Positions 34,847-48,168 of a stretch of 64,000 nt of DNA are shown piece after piece. The notes under the pieces are model-generated. The model saw only the letters and a program-made list of their open reading frames with translations. It did no database searches and was not told the DNA's origin. Source of the stretch: Scalesia atractyloides (lineage: Eukaryota; Streptophyta; Magnoliopsida; Asterales; Asteraceae); contig CAMTDV010000017.1 of NCBI GenBank assembly GCA_947069175.1, forward strand, positions 46,633,137 through 46,697,136. Reading direction: 5' to 3'. Both the position numbers and the translations under genes were made by a program. Positions within the stretch are counted from its first letter, which is position 1. Each line of letters starts with the position of its first letter.

Positions 34847-35251
34847 TGTGAAGATCTGCTCATCCAATAAGCTCATGTCCTAATTTGTTTAACCTAGTCC
34901 AAAACGCGTGGAATTCATTTTAGACTAGTGACAATAGTTCAAGATTACTTTTCAATCTTGATGTTTCATTAATAGTTCAAACGTGTACAGCCGGAAACAA
35001 ATCCGACAAGGCTTCGCCTTATCGTTCACCAAAATCTTTTCTAACAAAATGACCACACGAATCTATGTGTAGACATTCAAGTTCATGTGAAGCTAACCAT
35101 CTATCTTCGTACGAAGTGAATTGCCTTCCTACAAAGTGACTCTAAGCTACCTTCGTACAAAGTGAAACATACATATTCAAATTTAACATTCAGGCCTATT
35201 AAAGACACAGACAAGACTCAAAGACGTAGGCATCAAACATCTGCATCAACA
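34847..35251 (-). repeat. 3' LTR of the minus-strand element (405 bp)
   Basis: On the minus strand it starts TGTTGATGCAGATG and ends GATCTTCACA. TTCG-type palindromes lie at 35106-35115 (perfect TTCGTACGAA) with decayed ones near 35074, 35127 and 35152. The counterpart is 48169-48571. Confidence 0.93.
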
Positions 35252-35265
35252 AACTCTCCCTAGGA
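35252..35265 (-). other. Polypurine tract of the minus-strand element
   Basis: The minus strand reads CCTAGGGAGAGTT immediately before the LTR start. It is weaker than the AAGGGGAG of the plus-strand elements. Confidence 0.6.
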
Positions 35266-35310
35266 TGTTGCCATAGTCTTGATCATTCTTTAAAAACGTT
35301 ATAACATTAA

Positions 35311-38300
35311 TCATCTTCCAAAGAAATTCTTTCTCGGCTTCCGTCTCTCTTCACTCAGAATAGGCGTTTGGTTTGTCGGCGGAGCCCATTTCATAAACTG
35401 AAATCTTCTAATGGAAGTTTTCTTGATCGTTTCAGTAATGTGTTCTTTCTTTCTCATTTCCTTCCTGAACTCCTTAACTTCTAACTTTTTCCAATTCGAC
35501 TTCCGCATTTTGCATGAATTAATACCATGTGCGTAGTAAACATCGATTACACCTTGGTACTACATCGCCTGTACTTTCTCTTTTGCTTCATAACAGATCT
35601 TCTTATAGAATAAACATTCAATATCCTTTTCTGAACAATTCACCAACCACATAGGATCTAAAATCCTTATGGCTCTCCATGTCCCATCTTTCTTTAAAAC
35701 AATCACAGCCTCACCAATTTCAATGTCATACTGCCACAGCTTAATTTCCTCGTGAAAATCTTGTTCTATTTTCATCAACGGCATATTCTTCATTGTACGT
35801 GGCCGTTTCACAATCAACATCACATCTTTCTCTTTCGTTACTGGATCAATCTTCGTTTTCTTCTTCGGATAATGAGGTTTCCAGTTGTGAAAACCATGTG
35901 CAGCTTCATATCTGATAACTTTCCATAGTATTTGATCATGAAATTTCATCTGATAGTTGATACATTTGCTTTGACATAACTCTTCAACATCCCAACATGG
36001 CAACGTTTGAATATCAGGCAAGTATCGAAAGTATTGAACTCTGAACTCCCTTTTAAGAACACAAACGTTCAACTCTGGTAGCCACTCCCAAATTAGAATA
36101 TCCCCTAGCGACTTGTCTTGATCACGAGTGAAAAATGCTAAGGGTCGTCGGAATTTCCTTTCATTTGGCATCTCTCAAAACCATGTCTTCCTAGCTTCCA
36201 TAATTTCTTCTTTAGATAATCGCCTCAGAAGATTTCCATCTTTAACAGTCTCTTCCACTTTTCTTTTCAACATATCATTTGTCTCTTCACTGAACATTTC
36301 TTGAAATGTTGGGAAGTCAAATGTACCTACACTGGTATATTTCATCGTTTCGTCATCAAAATCATCCTCCTTGAAAACATTGTCATAATCATCTCCATCC
36401 TCAACATATCGATAAACGTAATCATCTGGCTTCGCAATGCTTATATTGTTCAATTCTTCTTCGAAATCGAATTCAAATGAACTCTCATTAACCCCTAACA
36501 TCTGAGCAATCTCTTCTTTGGTATAGTTATGCACAAACTCTCCCTCTTCCACACCATGCTCCAAAAAGATCATGCGATGAGACATTGTGGGAACAACCAT
36601 TATAGGTGCAACGTCTGTGAGGATTCCTGAATGCTCTTCTTCGTGAAAAGGATCATTTGTCTCCCCCTTGCTTTGTGAACCATCTTCATAGTCAAACAAT
36701 TCATTGATTTTCGCTTCATGTACCACTAAATCACTACCCCCTGAGTATTATCATCATCTTCACCTTTATCATCACCTTCTTTGTCATTACCACAAACATC
36801 ATCATCGTTCACATCATCATCATCATCATCTTCTATTTCTTCCTATGTGTTAACCACCACAAAATCTCTGATCGGCTTTTCTTTCTTTTCAAAAACATAA
36901 GGAACATCGATCACATCACCAATAAGAACATAATTCACTAACGGTTTAGGTTGCTTTACCTGCCAAAGCCGCTTCAGCCTCCGCCCTTCTTGCCCTTTCG
37001 GTAGCCTTTTGCTTTGCTTCTACAATCTCAATTAGATCGTATTCAGCTTCAAAGTCTATACCAAACCTCTTATTCAACACCTTTTGAAACATGTCAAGCT
37101 TCTTATCTTTTTTCAATCTGTCTGCTTCTAGTTCTTCTGTCACTCTTCTCAAACGTGCATTTTCTGACACAAGACTAGCTATAATCGCTTCAATATGTAC
37201 ACGATCATTCTCTGAAAACTTGATTTTGTCTTCCAGTTCTTTAATCTTTTAATCATTGAAGATATCTGCATTCATTCCACCCTTAAATTCAACATCTAGA
37301 AATGTAATATCACCAAAGTCATCTGGAAACTGATTTCCAGTAGGTAAAGATCGCCTGCGTTGAGAAGATTGTGGTGTATATTGTTGTTAAGTTGGCGGTG
37401 TTGGTTGCTTAGGAGGTTATGGTGGTTCTGGAGTTGATGTACATTGTGGTTGTGGTGATGGTGGTTGTTGTGGAATAACAGGTGGTGTTTCAATTTGAGT
37501 AACATTCTCCACTATAACCTCAACTTCAACATTCGTAGTCTCTTTTTCATGAACTACTGGACCAGCCCCAGCAGTTGGTGTCTTTTTTCAAATACTTCCT
37601 CCTACCTCCCTTCGTCTTTGGAGACCCTATTGTTTTCTTATGAACATCCATTGGCTTGCTTTTGGCTCTTTTAACTCTTTTAGGTGGAACATAAGGTTCA
37701 TCGTCATCAGCAGTTGACCTTTTCTTTCTCCTAGTTTCTCTTTCTTCAGCACCAGCCTTTGGATCAAACATTCTTCGAGCAATTCTCGGACCAACATCTT
37801 CATCAGAAGCAATAGTAGCCGAAAACACTTCATCTTCAACATTTTCAGTTTCAAATTCAATATTTTCTTCAACGTGTTCCTCTTCCTCATAATCTTCATC
37901 GACTAACATTGTATTAGCTTTCTTTGATGCTTGTTTTCTCTTAGAAGTTTGTTTTTTAGTAGCTGACTTTTTCTTTTTCGTATCTTCCTTTTCATACCAA
38001 CTGCTTCTCTTAGGAACATAATCAACTAAACGATCTTCTTCATCATTATCCGAATTGCTACCATCTTTTCTCCATCGGTCTTTGGCGGTGCAACATAATC
38101 TTTATCTTTAATCGCCCCAAAGAACATCTTTCCAACAGGTTCAGTCTTTTTTTCAGATACTGATTCAAGCGTACTAAAGATAGAATTGACATGTGTTCCA
38201 AAACCAACTCATCATCTTTTTCTTTAACCAGATTTGGGAATTGATCATCCAACATCATTTGCACGTATTGTGGATATTGCACAAACTTTTCTTTAGTAAT

Positions 38301-38860
38301 ATTCGACTTCATTTGCTCAAAAATGACTCTCGTGAACTTGTATGGTAGATTTAATGATAGAGCCTCAATCATACACATTTGATAATCGAAAAGAGTGTCG
38401 TAACCTCCCTTTCTATGACTTAGAGCATGTATCACCGAATCCACGAAAAATTTGTAAGGTCTTGCGAGATAAGCTTTGTTGAAGTTTGGTGTGTTCACGT
38501 GACCTTTGTATCCCATTCTATAGAAACATCCTTTCGCCATCCTATCAGACTATCTTATAGGTAATCATCTTTATCTTTGAAATCCTAAACCCTCCTGACT
38601 AACGGTTCATAAATAAGAACGTCCTTTTCTTCGTTTGCGATCTTGACAAAAGATTGTATCGCTGGTGGATTTGGAATGAACTTAGCATGATCCCAATACC
38701 TCTGTACGTGCAATTTATAAGCCTTATGTTGTTCCGTTAGTGCTTTCTTTATTAGAAGTCGACCCATGAACTCCAGAATTTCTTTAAACGGTGCTATCTT
38801 TGGATTGTATCATCTAGTACACAACAGATGTTGTGTTTTGGCTCGAAAGTCATCAACTTA
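35311..38860 (-). pseudogene. Copia ORF3, long form (unknown function)
   Basis: About 1,150 codons in several frames, the longest version in the window. Order from the N-terminus: conserved domain (38850-38100; LLIKKALTEQHKAYKLHVQRYW, CFYRMGYKGHV); an acidic stretch followed by basic nuclear-signal-like words (37909-37547; KKRSTADDDE, PPKRVKRAK); His/Gln/Asn-rich low complexity (37505-37296); coiled coil (37170-36946); acidic region (36726-36175); conserved C-terminal domain (36171-35560; FTRDQDKSLGDILIWEWLP, MWLVNCSEKDIECLF); basic tail to 35311. No signal peptide or membrane span is visible. I remember similar predicted proteins from Asteraceae genomes but know of no assigned function. An acceptor-like TTTTTTGTAG precedes the conserved domain (near 38860). 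Confidence 0.75.
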
Positions 38861-38954
38861 ATCTACAAAAAATAATAAGATCAAACGTTTAGACGAAATT
38901 TCCAAAACATACCAAAACCCTTGTGCGAAATAGGGTTTGAACGAAGTCGACATT

Positions 38955-39490
38955 TAACTTCGTACGAAATGAGTATAAAAACCATTTTGACCAAACAGGT
39001 TTTCACATCGTGCAAAGATGACTTTTAACATTTTAAGACTTTTATCTTTGTGCGAAGGTAAATTTTACCTTCGTACGAAGTGAAGCTACTTCGTTCAAAC
39101 TGGTTTGAATTAAGATCATGAATTGGATGTTTTTTTATGAAATTGAAGGTTGTATGGTTAACGAACATCATCGATTATGATATTCGTGTGTTCAATTTTT
39201 ATTTTATCAGCTAAAATGATTCAGATCTATGTCTAAAGTTCTTTAAAGCCAATTATTTCAAATTAACGGTCCAATCTTGTTCAATCTACCTTAGGCATTG
39301 TATGTGGTCTGCAAATAAACCACTACAATTGATTTAGGCAGCACTTCGTTGTTTTGTTTGCAAAATCACTCAATATCTCTGTTGTGCGAAGAAGACAGTG
39401 AAACAGTTGTGATTCACTTCGTGCGAAGTGGCTTTTAAATAAGTCCAAGATTTATCTTCGTACGAAGTGAAACCAACTTCGTGCGAAGTG
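38955..39490 (-). repeat. TTCGTACGAA palindromes upstream of ORF3, minus-strand element
   Basis: Cores at 38959, about 39007, 39047, 39070, 39090, about 39382, 39418, 39457 and 39478. Intact examples are CTTCGTACGAAG and CTTCGTGCGAAG. Local steps are 40, 23, 20 and 36, 39, 21. The position within the element corresponds to 4847-5050 and 21858-22691 although the palindrome sequence differs. Confidence 0.88.
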
Positions 39491-39499
39491 AATTGTTAT

Positions 39500-40781
39500 T
39501 CTTCAAAATTTCAACTTCTCGATCATTTTTACCAGTTTTAGCAACCCACTCAGTTGACCAAGTCCAGGTTAATAACCCTGGTTTTTCTGTCAATTTTATG
39601 TTTCAAATTAATGAACTTTTGATCATTTCAAAAAATATTTTCATTTCAGATAAGCCCCTAACCCGTTATTCTCCATATTTCAGTCAACAATTAGTAGCTT
39701 TGGACTTTGAAGATCAGTTTTCCATCATCGTCAATCGAAAATAAGATGAAAAATAAAATCTTTTTTTTATTTTTCCATGGTTTATGCTAAAACACACTAA
39801 AAATCTTTTTGGGTGTTTTCTGAAATGAAATAGCTATGTACAAACATATTTTTGTGAGTTTGTGTAAGAGGATCATATCCGTTTTGAGACTTATCACTAG
39901 TACCGTTGATCTGATAAAACTTTAATTCCTAAACATATTCACTTAAATTGTCAGTATATTGGTCCACTTAAACCTCTACACATAGCTCAATTGTTCAAAG
40001 ATATGTTAGGTAAATGTCTTAGAACTTGACTTAACCATGTTTCCCGCCTTAGAATATACTCATGTATCAAGATTCCCTAGATTTCATCTTACAGGTGAAT
40101 ATATCTAACTGATATATGTATCTGGCTTGTGCGAGACCTTGAGAGCTCAGGTTAGTACCACTTTTCACTTTTAAGGCTCGACTTAAAAGTGGTGTTCCAA
40201 TTTGGAATCTTTTGTACTAAATTGTCGTATCTCTCGATATTTTCAATTTGATACAGTTTTTAGGTTTTAAAGCAAAAGTATTCTACAAGTTCTAGGCCAT
40301 TGCAGATGCAAAATCAGAAAAACTTGTATAATACCCCAGATATCAATTATCTATAAAGACCTAGTATCTCAGAATCCGACAATCTCTCAAAGGTGTACTA
40401 AGACCATATATCCGATAGATGTTAAGCCACATATTAAGAAGTTTTCTTTTTGTTTATATCTCGAAAACAATTTACTAAATGTGTGAAGTCTACTCGCACA
40501 TCATCAGTGAGACCTGTTTAAAAACTTTTTGACACTGCATTTCTTTAGCATACTTTGATAGTCCACTGATGTACTTTCATTTCCTCTTTTATACACGAAA
40601 ACTCTTTTTTTATCTTTTTCATGTTTTTGTACTTTTTGCATTTTTATATGTTTTTGTATTTTCTCCAACTTTTCTCCCCCTAAAATCAAAAACATATTTT
40701 TGTTTTTTTGGTTTATAAAGAAAGAAAAATTGACTAACCGATGAGGATTACTTCTCATTGCCATCCTCGGTTTCAACCTCA
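39500..40781 (-). other. Conserved noncoding block between pol and ORF3, minus-strand element
   Basis: Reverse-complement landmarks match the plus-strand copies: GGGGGAGAAA tract near 40675, then A-rich imperfect repeats, TGATAGTCCACTGATGTAC-like text near 40555, GATATCTGGGGTATTATAC near 40340, and GTGTGTTTTAGCATAAAC near 39785. The LTRs of the two families align far less well. No gene. Confidence 0.6.
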
Positions 40782-43700
40782 TCACTCCCCTGATAACGAA
40801 TCTTTCACTCCATTTAATTTTAATATATATTTAAATATTGATCGATCAAATGGTTTTGTGTATAACTCTGCTTGTTGTTCATCAGTGTGGATTTTTTCTA
40901 TACGAACCAACTTTTCCTCATGGCAGCCACGGATAAGGTGTGTCGTATTTCAATATGTTCAGTTTTTGAGTGTTGAACCGGGTTTTTTGTTATGCTTATG
41001 GCCGCTTTGTTATCTACATATATAAGCGTATGAAGAAATTGTGAACCATAGTCTCTCATCTGTTGTTGTATCCACAAGATTTGGGAACAACAACTGGATG
41101 CTGAAACGTATTCAGCTTCACAAGCAGCGAGAGCCACTATGGTCTGTTTCTTGCATTGCCACGTTACTAATCGAGTTCCAAAGAACTGGCAACCGATCGT
41201 TGTAGATTTGGAGTTGATCTTGCATGAGCCAAAGTCCGAATTAGAATATCCTTCCAGCTTGAAATCATCAGCACGAGGATACCACAAGCTTAAACTCAGA
41301 CATCCCTTCAGATATCATAAGATACGCTTGACGATTATCAGGTGCGATACTCTAGGACTTGACTGGTAGCGAGCACATAAACAAGTTGGGTACATGATAT
41401 CCGGTTGTGATGCGGTGAGATACATTAAAGAACCAATCATAGATCGGTAAAGCATTTCGTCGATCTTCTCTGCTGTAAGGTCTGGATTGATCCCATGATT
41501 TAAGGCCAAAGGGGTTGACACTGGTGACGCGTCTGACATCTTGAATTTCTCCAACACGTCATTCATGTATTTAGTCTGATGAATGAAATTCCATCCGGGA
41601 ATTGATCAACCGGAAGCCCCAGATAGAACTTCATCTCCCCCATAGAACTCATTTCAAACTTCTTTTTCATGACCTTTTCAAACTCTTTGCACAATGCATC
41701 ATTGGTCGAGCCGAATATTATGTCATCCACATAAATTTGCATAATTAAGAAGTGTCCATCCACTTCCCGTGTGAAGAGAGTACTATCTACTGTTCCTCGG
41801 ATAAACCGTTGTCAAGGAGATGCTAAGACAACATCTCGTACCAAGCACGCGGAGCCTGGTGTAATCCGTACAATGCTTTATCGAGCAAGTAGACTTTGTC
41901 TTTATGGATTGAATCGATGAACCCTGGTGGTTGACCGACAAATACCTCCTCCTTCAACTTTCCATACAGGAATGCAGATTTAACATCTAATTGGTATACT
42001 TTAAATCCCTTCTATGACGTGAATGTCAGGAAGATGCGGATAGCTTCCAACCTAGCTACGGGAGCATAAACTTTTGCGTGAAGTCTATTCCCTCTTGCTG
42101 ATGAAGTCCTTGTACTACGAGTCGGGCTTTATTTCTCACGATCACCCCTCTATCATCCTTCTTACACTTGAAGACCCATTTCGTATTGATTTTCTCAAAC
42201 TGAGAGAGTTCTTTCTGCATAGCGTTCACCCAACTCTCATCAGTGGGTGCTTCCTTGTACGTTTTTGGTTCAATATGCGAAATATAACATTTGAATGAGA
42301 AATCGTTTTGTAAACCAGCAACTTTAGAATAAAAACAATGTAAGCCCTGGTTAATCTGGTGTCTCCTTCTAACACCGCATTGTAGATCTCCAAGAATCAA
42401 CTCGGGTGGATGATATGATAGAGTCCTCGGCATAACATCGTTTGAAACGCTCACTTCATTTTCTAGATTCGTAATATTTTGTTCTGCGGCTTGATTGATA
42501 GCAGCAACTTCATTCTGAGTACTAGTTTTGCCAGATTGATTGTTGAGTAAACTTTCAACCTTAGCACCACCTTCATCGGAACTGGATCCACTAATATCAT
42601 ATGTAGGCTCAGCGTCAGAATCAAAATCGTCTGATTGATCGAACGTAGGAGCTTGATCATTTGTTTCTGGTTTGATTACGGGCTCTTGATGTTAAGTGCT
42701 TGGGCCTGCTTCAACATCATGTGTGCCAACGTGTACGAGGTCACAACAATTGGTCTAGGAACTTGTTCTTGTGAAAACGATTGTTGTTGCTGATAAAACA
42801 TCACAAGTTCCTCCTTTGTTGGTTCAGCTGGCAGTTCAAAGGAATTTCTAGAGACTCTCATAATTGAACAACCAAGGATCGCCAGATTTCTGTGTTGGAG
42901 ACGTGGGGCAGTCAACATTTTAAGCTTGAACAACCGGGTTTATACTAGGAAGATAAACTCTTTTCAGCGGACTAGCAGATCCCACGAAAAACCTCTCTAG
43001 AGAGTTAGCTCTGAATTTACCATCTGGGTCAATGACTGTAGACGGAGATCCAAACGGTTCTAAAAACTCCAGATTTGGCTTTTGACGGTTAAGCAACTAA
43101 AAACACGTCTTCTTATGATCTTTGACTATTAATACTCGGTTAAGCGTGTAACAAGCAAAGGCAACCGCTTCACTCCAAAAGCTTACAGGCAATTTAGAGT
43201 CAGCGAGCATTGTGCGTGTTGTTTCAATGAGTTATCTGTTCTTCCATTCAGCTACCCCGTTTTGCTGTAGAGTGTATGCAGCGCTGAATTCGTGAAGTAT
43301 TCCTTTATCATTGCAAAACCCCAACATCTTGTTGTTTTTTAATTTAGTACCATTGTAGCTTTGCATTCTTCTTATTGGTAAATGGTACAAATTCTCCAAC
43401 TTTCTGAAAAGAATCATTAGACTTTCAAAGGTTTCATCCTTGCCCATGAAAATCTTGAGTAGTCGTCAATCACAACGAGGCAATATAGATCACTAGAAAT
43501 GCTTCGAATGTTGATTAGTCCAAACAGATCCATATGTAACTTCTCCAGTGGCAGTTTGATTGAATTCAAGAATTTTCTTCCATGAGATTACTTGTGTGGC
43601 TTGCCCTTTTTACAAATCATCATTCAATAAGAAACTCTTCAGATTTATACCATCCACCAGATCGTTGTGCACCAGAAAATTCATCTTTCTTAAATGTATA

Positions 43701-44175
43701 TGCCCCATCTTTTAGTGCCATAATATCGATTCCTTCTCCGTCGCCTTAGATACAAAACACTGGGCAGTTTTCATAGTAGTAGATGCAACGCTCATGTCTA
43801 AGATATAGATATCATTTTCTCGTGGAGCATGCATGAGGATCCACTCTTCCGGTATCTTAAAACTAGGTTTCAGAATGAGGCACTCTTTGTCAGTAAAATT
43901 TGTTGTGAACTCTTTATCGCAAATATGGGAAACACTTAGTAAGTTGTTTTCTAACTTTGCAATGTAGTTGACCTTATCAAAAGACACCACACCGTTCGTC
44001 AGAATCCCTTCTCCTACTATTTTTGCTCCTTGGTTCCCAGCAAACCCGACGTAGCCTCCACATATTTATTTGACATCGTATAGGACATGTAACATCCCTA
44101 TCATGTGTCTGGACGCTCCGATATCCATAATCCACTTGGAAATGATGGATCTTGGGAGCCCCAACACATTTACTG
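40782..44175 (-). pseudogene. Sirevirus-like pol, minus-strand element
   Basis: Protease first (near 44120): the catalytic motif reads WIMDIGASRHM, so the usual DSGA is DIGA. It continues through the pre-integrase region (43990-43712; MHAPREND, KATEKESILWH), integrase remnants (43450-43232; NGVAEWKNR), a spacer, reverse transcriptase (41763-41563; YVDDIIFGSTNDA, intact YVDD) with a frameshift near 41575, and RNase H (41287-40898; YSNSDFG, YVDNKAAI). It ends LNGVKDSLSGE plus stop at 40782-40784. Many stops and frameshifts make it inactive. Confidence 0.88.
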
Positions 44176-44182
44176 AAAATAT

Positions 44183-47100
44183 TTATTTGAAGAGCGAGAC
44201 CTAAGCCTTACCGATCTTCGGTGGGTTTACAACAAAAGTTTCACACACCCTTTCTTTCTTAGATTCAATCTTCTGTTCAAATTGTTCAACTTTTATATTG
44301 ACCAAAGTTGGGACAGATGATTTGACTTTTTTCAGACGATGTCTTTGGTTTTATCATCTAAGTTTGGTTTTTCACAATTGCGGTTTTGTTGTAAAATTTC
44401 GAATCTTTTTGTTCCATTTTGTTTGAAGATTCACCAGCCTTTACTTTTGAAACTTTAACATTTGCTGGCTTCACCTCTTTTTTAGATTCATTGTTTCTTT
44501 TTAAAATCTGAGTTGGAAGAAACATTGGGGATTTCTGTTTTACATCCTCTGAAGCTTTCTTGACACTGTAAACAGGATTCGAAGTCTTTTGTGGACATCA
44601 ACTCACGATATGCCCAAATTGGTTGCATTAAAAAATCTTCTTCTGTTAGTGATAACAGAGGAACGTTCGACCTCTTCACGTTGTCGTTTGAAAAATTGTT
44701 CGTTTGATTGTGTTCTAGACAAACTTTCTTTCTCACTTTTGAGGACCTCCCCAAAACAAAAACATTTTCTTAGTGTATTTTGAGTTTCCAAAATGGTTAT
44801 TGTTTCTCTTACCATACCCAGACCCCTGTCTCCCCTGATAATTATTTCTCTTTTGATTGTTCAAATAGGAGTTTTTGGGTTTGGAATAGTAAGATCTGTC
44901 TTGATTGAAATTTTAAACTTTGTGATCTTTTGTTATGTTGAACGCCTCAGAAATTTCAACTTCTACCATTCGAAAAACTTTTCCAATCTTATCAATATTC
45001 ACGTTCTGAATCGGGAATTCTTAATCGGAATATAGTTTGTCAGATTCGTTCATTTTGTACATTACAATATTCGGATCATCATCAACTATTTTCTGATTTT
45101 ATAATATACTTTCTATGAAAGTTGCCGTCATCTTCAGAACATGAGCTTGAACTCGTTTTCTCATGTTTTGAATTATCAGTGCTGTCACTGTCATTTTCTA
45201 ACACATTTTCAACAACTTGGTTAACAACATCAGACTCACACTCGTTTTCAGATTTAGTGTAAGTTACATCGATATTTTTAGGCAACTCGTCTTTCTTTTC
45301 AGTTTTGAGTTTTAAAATGAACGCCTTTTTCACGCCATCAGGCTTCCTGGAGTAACTGTTCCACATCGGGGGTTGACATCGATTATAACCTAGACCTTTG
45401 TCCTGATAACTGTACATAACTCTCCATATTTATCTATTCTCATAGGTTACGGGAGGATGTGATCCAGTACATATGAAGCTGATGAATAACTGATTAATTT
45501 TTTATCAACCCGTTCTGCTTCAATTCTCATTTTTTTCTAACTCGTGTTTAAGCGTAGCGATCGTGCCAATGTGAATGTTTATGGCCATTTGTTTGTCCAT
45601 GACAGTCGCTTTAACATTGAGAGTGTAGCGCTATATTCCTAACTTGCATCACGGTATTGATTAATCGTTCTGTTCAGTTTATCATATGCTTCTTTTGTTT
45701 CTTTTAAGTCACTGGATAGATTATCAGTGTGTTTTTTAAGTTCTTTATATTTTCGTCTTTTGCAAAACACTCTCTACATGGTTCATGGTTTTTTGTCTCT
45801 TTCTTCTCGATTTTAACTTCTTCGTTGAGCAACTCAACTTTGACTGACTCAACGTTGACCTTCTGGACTTCTTCAGAAACCACCTCTTTCGCCATCATTT
45901 CTTTGTTTGAAATCTCTGTGAGATTCTCGGTGTTCATTTCTTTGTTAACATCGATCATTTCTTCTACAACCGACTTTGACTCTTCATCACAACGCACTTT
46001 ATAGTTCGGTTCAAAGAAACTTGCATAAGATTTATAAACTTGCAAATGTCTTCCTCAGTAGAAGGATCATAGTAGTATTCTTCATTCGGAGTTTCATCGA
46101 AAGTTGCTTCATCATAGTCTTCTTCAACTGGTTCAGGTTCATCAATAATTTCTGCTAGAAGTGCGAAACTTTCGGAATTTGGAATATACTTGTTCCAGTT
46201 GAATCCTTCGTCCTCTTGAGAGACCACAAGAGTTTTATCTTTGGAATTCGATGAATCGTCCCCAATTTGATTCATTCTTGACGTATTCTGAGGTTGTTGA
46301 GAAGTTCGGTGATAAATCGCCTTTTGTAATAATCATCACTGAATGGATTTTGGTTTCCATGTACTTTTCGGTTCAGACATTCTCTCTTGATGTGTCCCTT
46401 CTCTCGACACTTTAAACATGTAACTTTTGATTTTTTTCAAACCCCAGTTTTGGATCCGGACCACCCAAACTATTTCTCCCGGTTATCTCCATGAACCTTT
46501 GAGCACGTCGAACAATGCTAGCTATACACCATTTAATATCAGTGAGTTCCAACTCCTCCAGATCGATCTGGTCATAATCCTCCTTGGTCATGTTCGGATT
46601 ACCAATTCTGCCTGTTACCAAACTTTCATATGATTCTAAAACCGAAGCTAATAACACCATGTGTTGCTTCGCGGTATTCTTAGTAAAATCTTATGCATTC
46701 TCTAGATTCACAGCAATATTGCACTGCAGGATTCTTTGGTTGGAGTTGTTGTGGTTGTTCTTGCTATTTTGATTGTTGAAATTGTTCGAGCTCTGGCATG
46801 ATTGCGGAGTTTGAGGTGAGTTAGGATAATATCTTAGGAATGACTAAAAACCACCGCCATTGTTCGAATGGTTTGGAGAAGCGCTTGATGAGTTGTCTGC
46901 GCTGAAAGCAGTCTGGATTTTTGGACTTTGAGAGTTGGCTATTGAACTTCCTTTGTAATATTAGTTCACATCTTGTTGAATATGTAAACCTTTAGTTTTA
47001 GCCATTTTTTTTGCATTTCGAGCTTGTGACCTTCCAGTTTCTCTATAAACTTTGACAAACTCATAGTACTGTATTCTGAGCTATTTTTCAAGATTATCAA

Positions 47101-47691
47101 GTAGGTTGACCAATCTCCTTCTGGTAATGCATCAGCCAACTTATCTACTAGCTCTTCGTTCTCTTTTTGAACACCCAACTTTTTCATCTCTACTACCAGG
47201 TGACAATACCTTTCACTTAACTGCTTCATTGATTCACCTTTCAGAATAGTAAAGATGTCAAACTCCTTTTTCCACAAGGCCTTCTTGCTTTTAATCATCT
47301 GGGTGCTTCCCTGAAATTTCAAAGAGACTGAGCGTCTCCATCATGTTGTAAAAGAGTAATTATGTCTTCTTTAATAGCTTGCTACAGGATATTCATCATT
47401 TTCTTTTCTTTCATGAATTAATATTTCTCCTGAAGTAAGCGGAGTTAACGTCTTTTCAAGCCCATTCTCTCCAGTAGGTGCAACATACTTCTCCTCGATG
47501 GCGTACCAGCAATCAAAATAATTTGCTTGTACCCAATTAACAAATCTTTCATTCCATCCTTAATAATCTACCAAACACATCAGCTTCGGGGGTTTCCTCA
47601 TAGTCCCCATTTCGTTGTCGAGATTTATACTTTGGACAGATGATGTTGTAGCGTTTGAAGTTGTGAAGGCATTGTAAAATTCGTTATTCAT
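44183..47691 (-). pseudogene. Sirevirus-like gag, minus-strand element (two zinc knuckles)
   Basis: Start at 47691 (MNNEFYNAF), chosen by alignment with MEDLHSAF in the plus-strand copies. Regions: N-terminal PPKLM; capsid-like UBN2 region (47322-46966; KSKKALWKKEFDIF, DKLADALPEGDW); intact first CCHC knuckle at 46377-46418 (CFKCREKGHIKREC); acidic and coiled-coil stretches (46275-45704); serine-rich acidic segment (45250-45130); second knuckle at about 44635-44595 (CNQFGHIVS, stop, C); end at a TAA (44183-44185) in the motif A-stop-VSLFK. The two knuckles are about 595 codons apart, as in copy B. The pol frame continues in the same frame after the gag stop. Confidence 0.82.
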
Positions 47692-47719
47692 TTTGTCGGA
47701 AAAATTTGTGAAAAAATGC

Positions 47720-47925
47720 TTGGTGCGAAGGTAAACCTTGTGCGTTGTTAACACTTCGTGCGAGCTGAAAACCAAAACAACAAATTAGATCTAAGTTCGT
47801 ACGAAGTTAAAGCAAATTTGAATTCTGAAATCTATCTTCGTGCGAAGGTAGATATTAAACTTTGACAGAGTTTCATTCGTACGAAGGTAATTTTATCTTC
47901 GTGCAAAGTGGGTAGATCGTGCGAT
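47720..47925 (-). repeat. TTCGTACGAA/TTCGTGCGAA palindrome array in the gag leader, minus-strand element
   Basis: Cores start at 47720, 47738, 47755, 47796, 47837, 47877, 47898 and 47916: steps 18, 17, 41, 41, 40, 21 and 18. The central units are intact (TTCGTACGAA at 47796 and 47877; TTCGTGCGAA at 47837). Confidence 0.9.
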
Positions 47926-48151
47926 GGTAGTTTCAAAATTTCACTTTTTGCTGATTTTATCATGATTCTGGTTGATTTTAGGTCCAATTCTTTCAAGGGT
48001 TTGTTAGAACTTGATTTTACGTATTCCTCAAAAAAAATCAGGCCATTTCGACCCTTAAATCTTTGAAAATTATTTTAAAAAATAAGAAAAATGAGAAGAA
48101 GAGAAGTCTTCAATGGTTGAATCTTGCTTAATTATCTTCAAATCAGGCCTC

Positions 48152-48166
48152 CAAGCTCTGATATCA
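48152..48166 (-). other. Primer binding site of the minus-strand element
   Basis: The minus strand reads TGATATCAGAGCTTG two bases after the LTR end, an initiator tRNA-Met-type site with one change (TGG to TGA). Confidence 0.8.
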
Positions 48167-48168
48167 CT

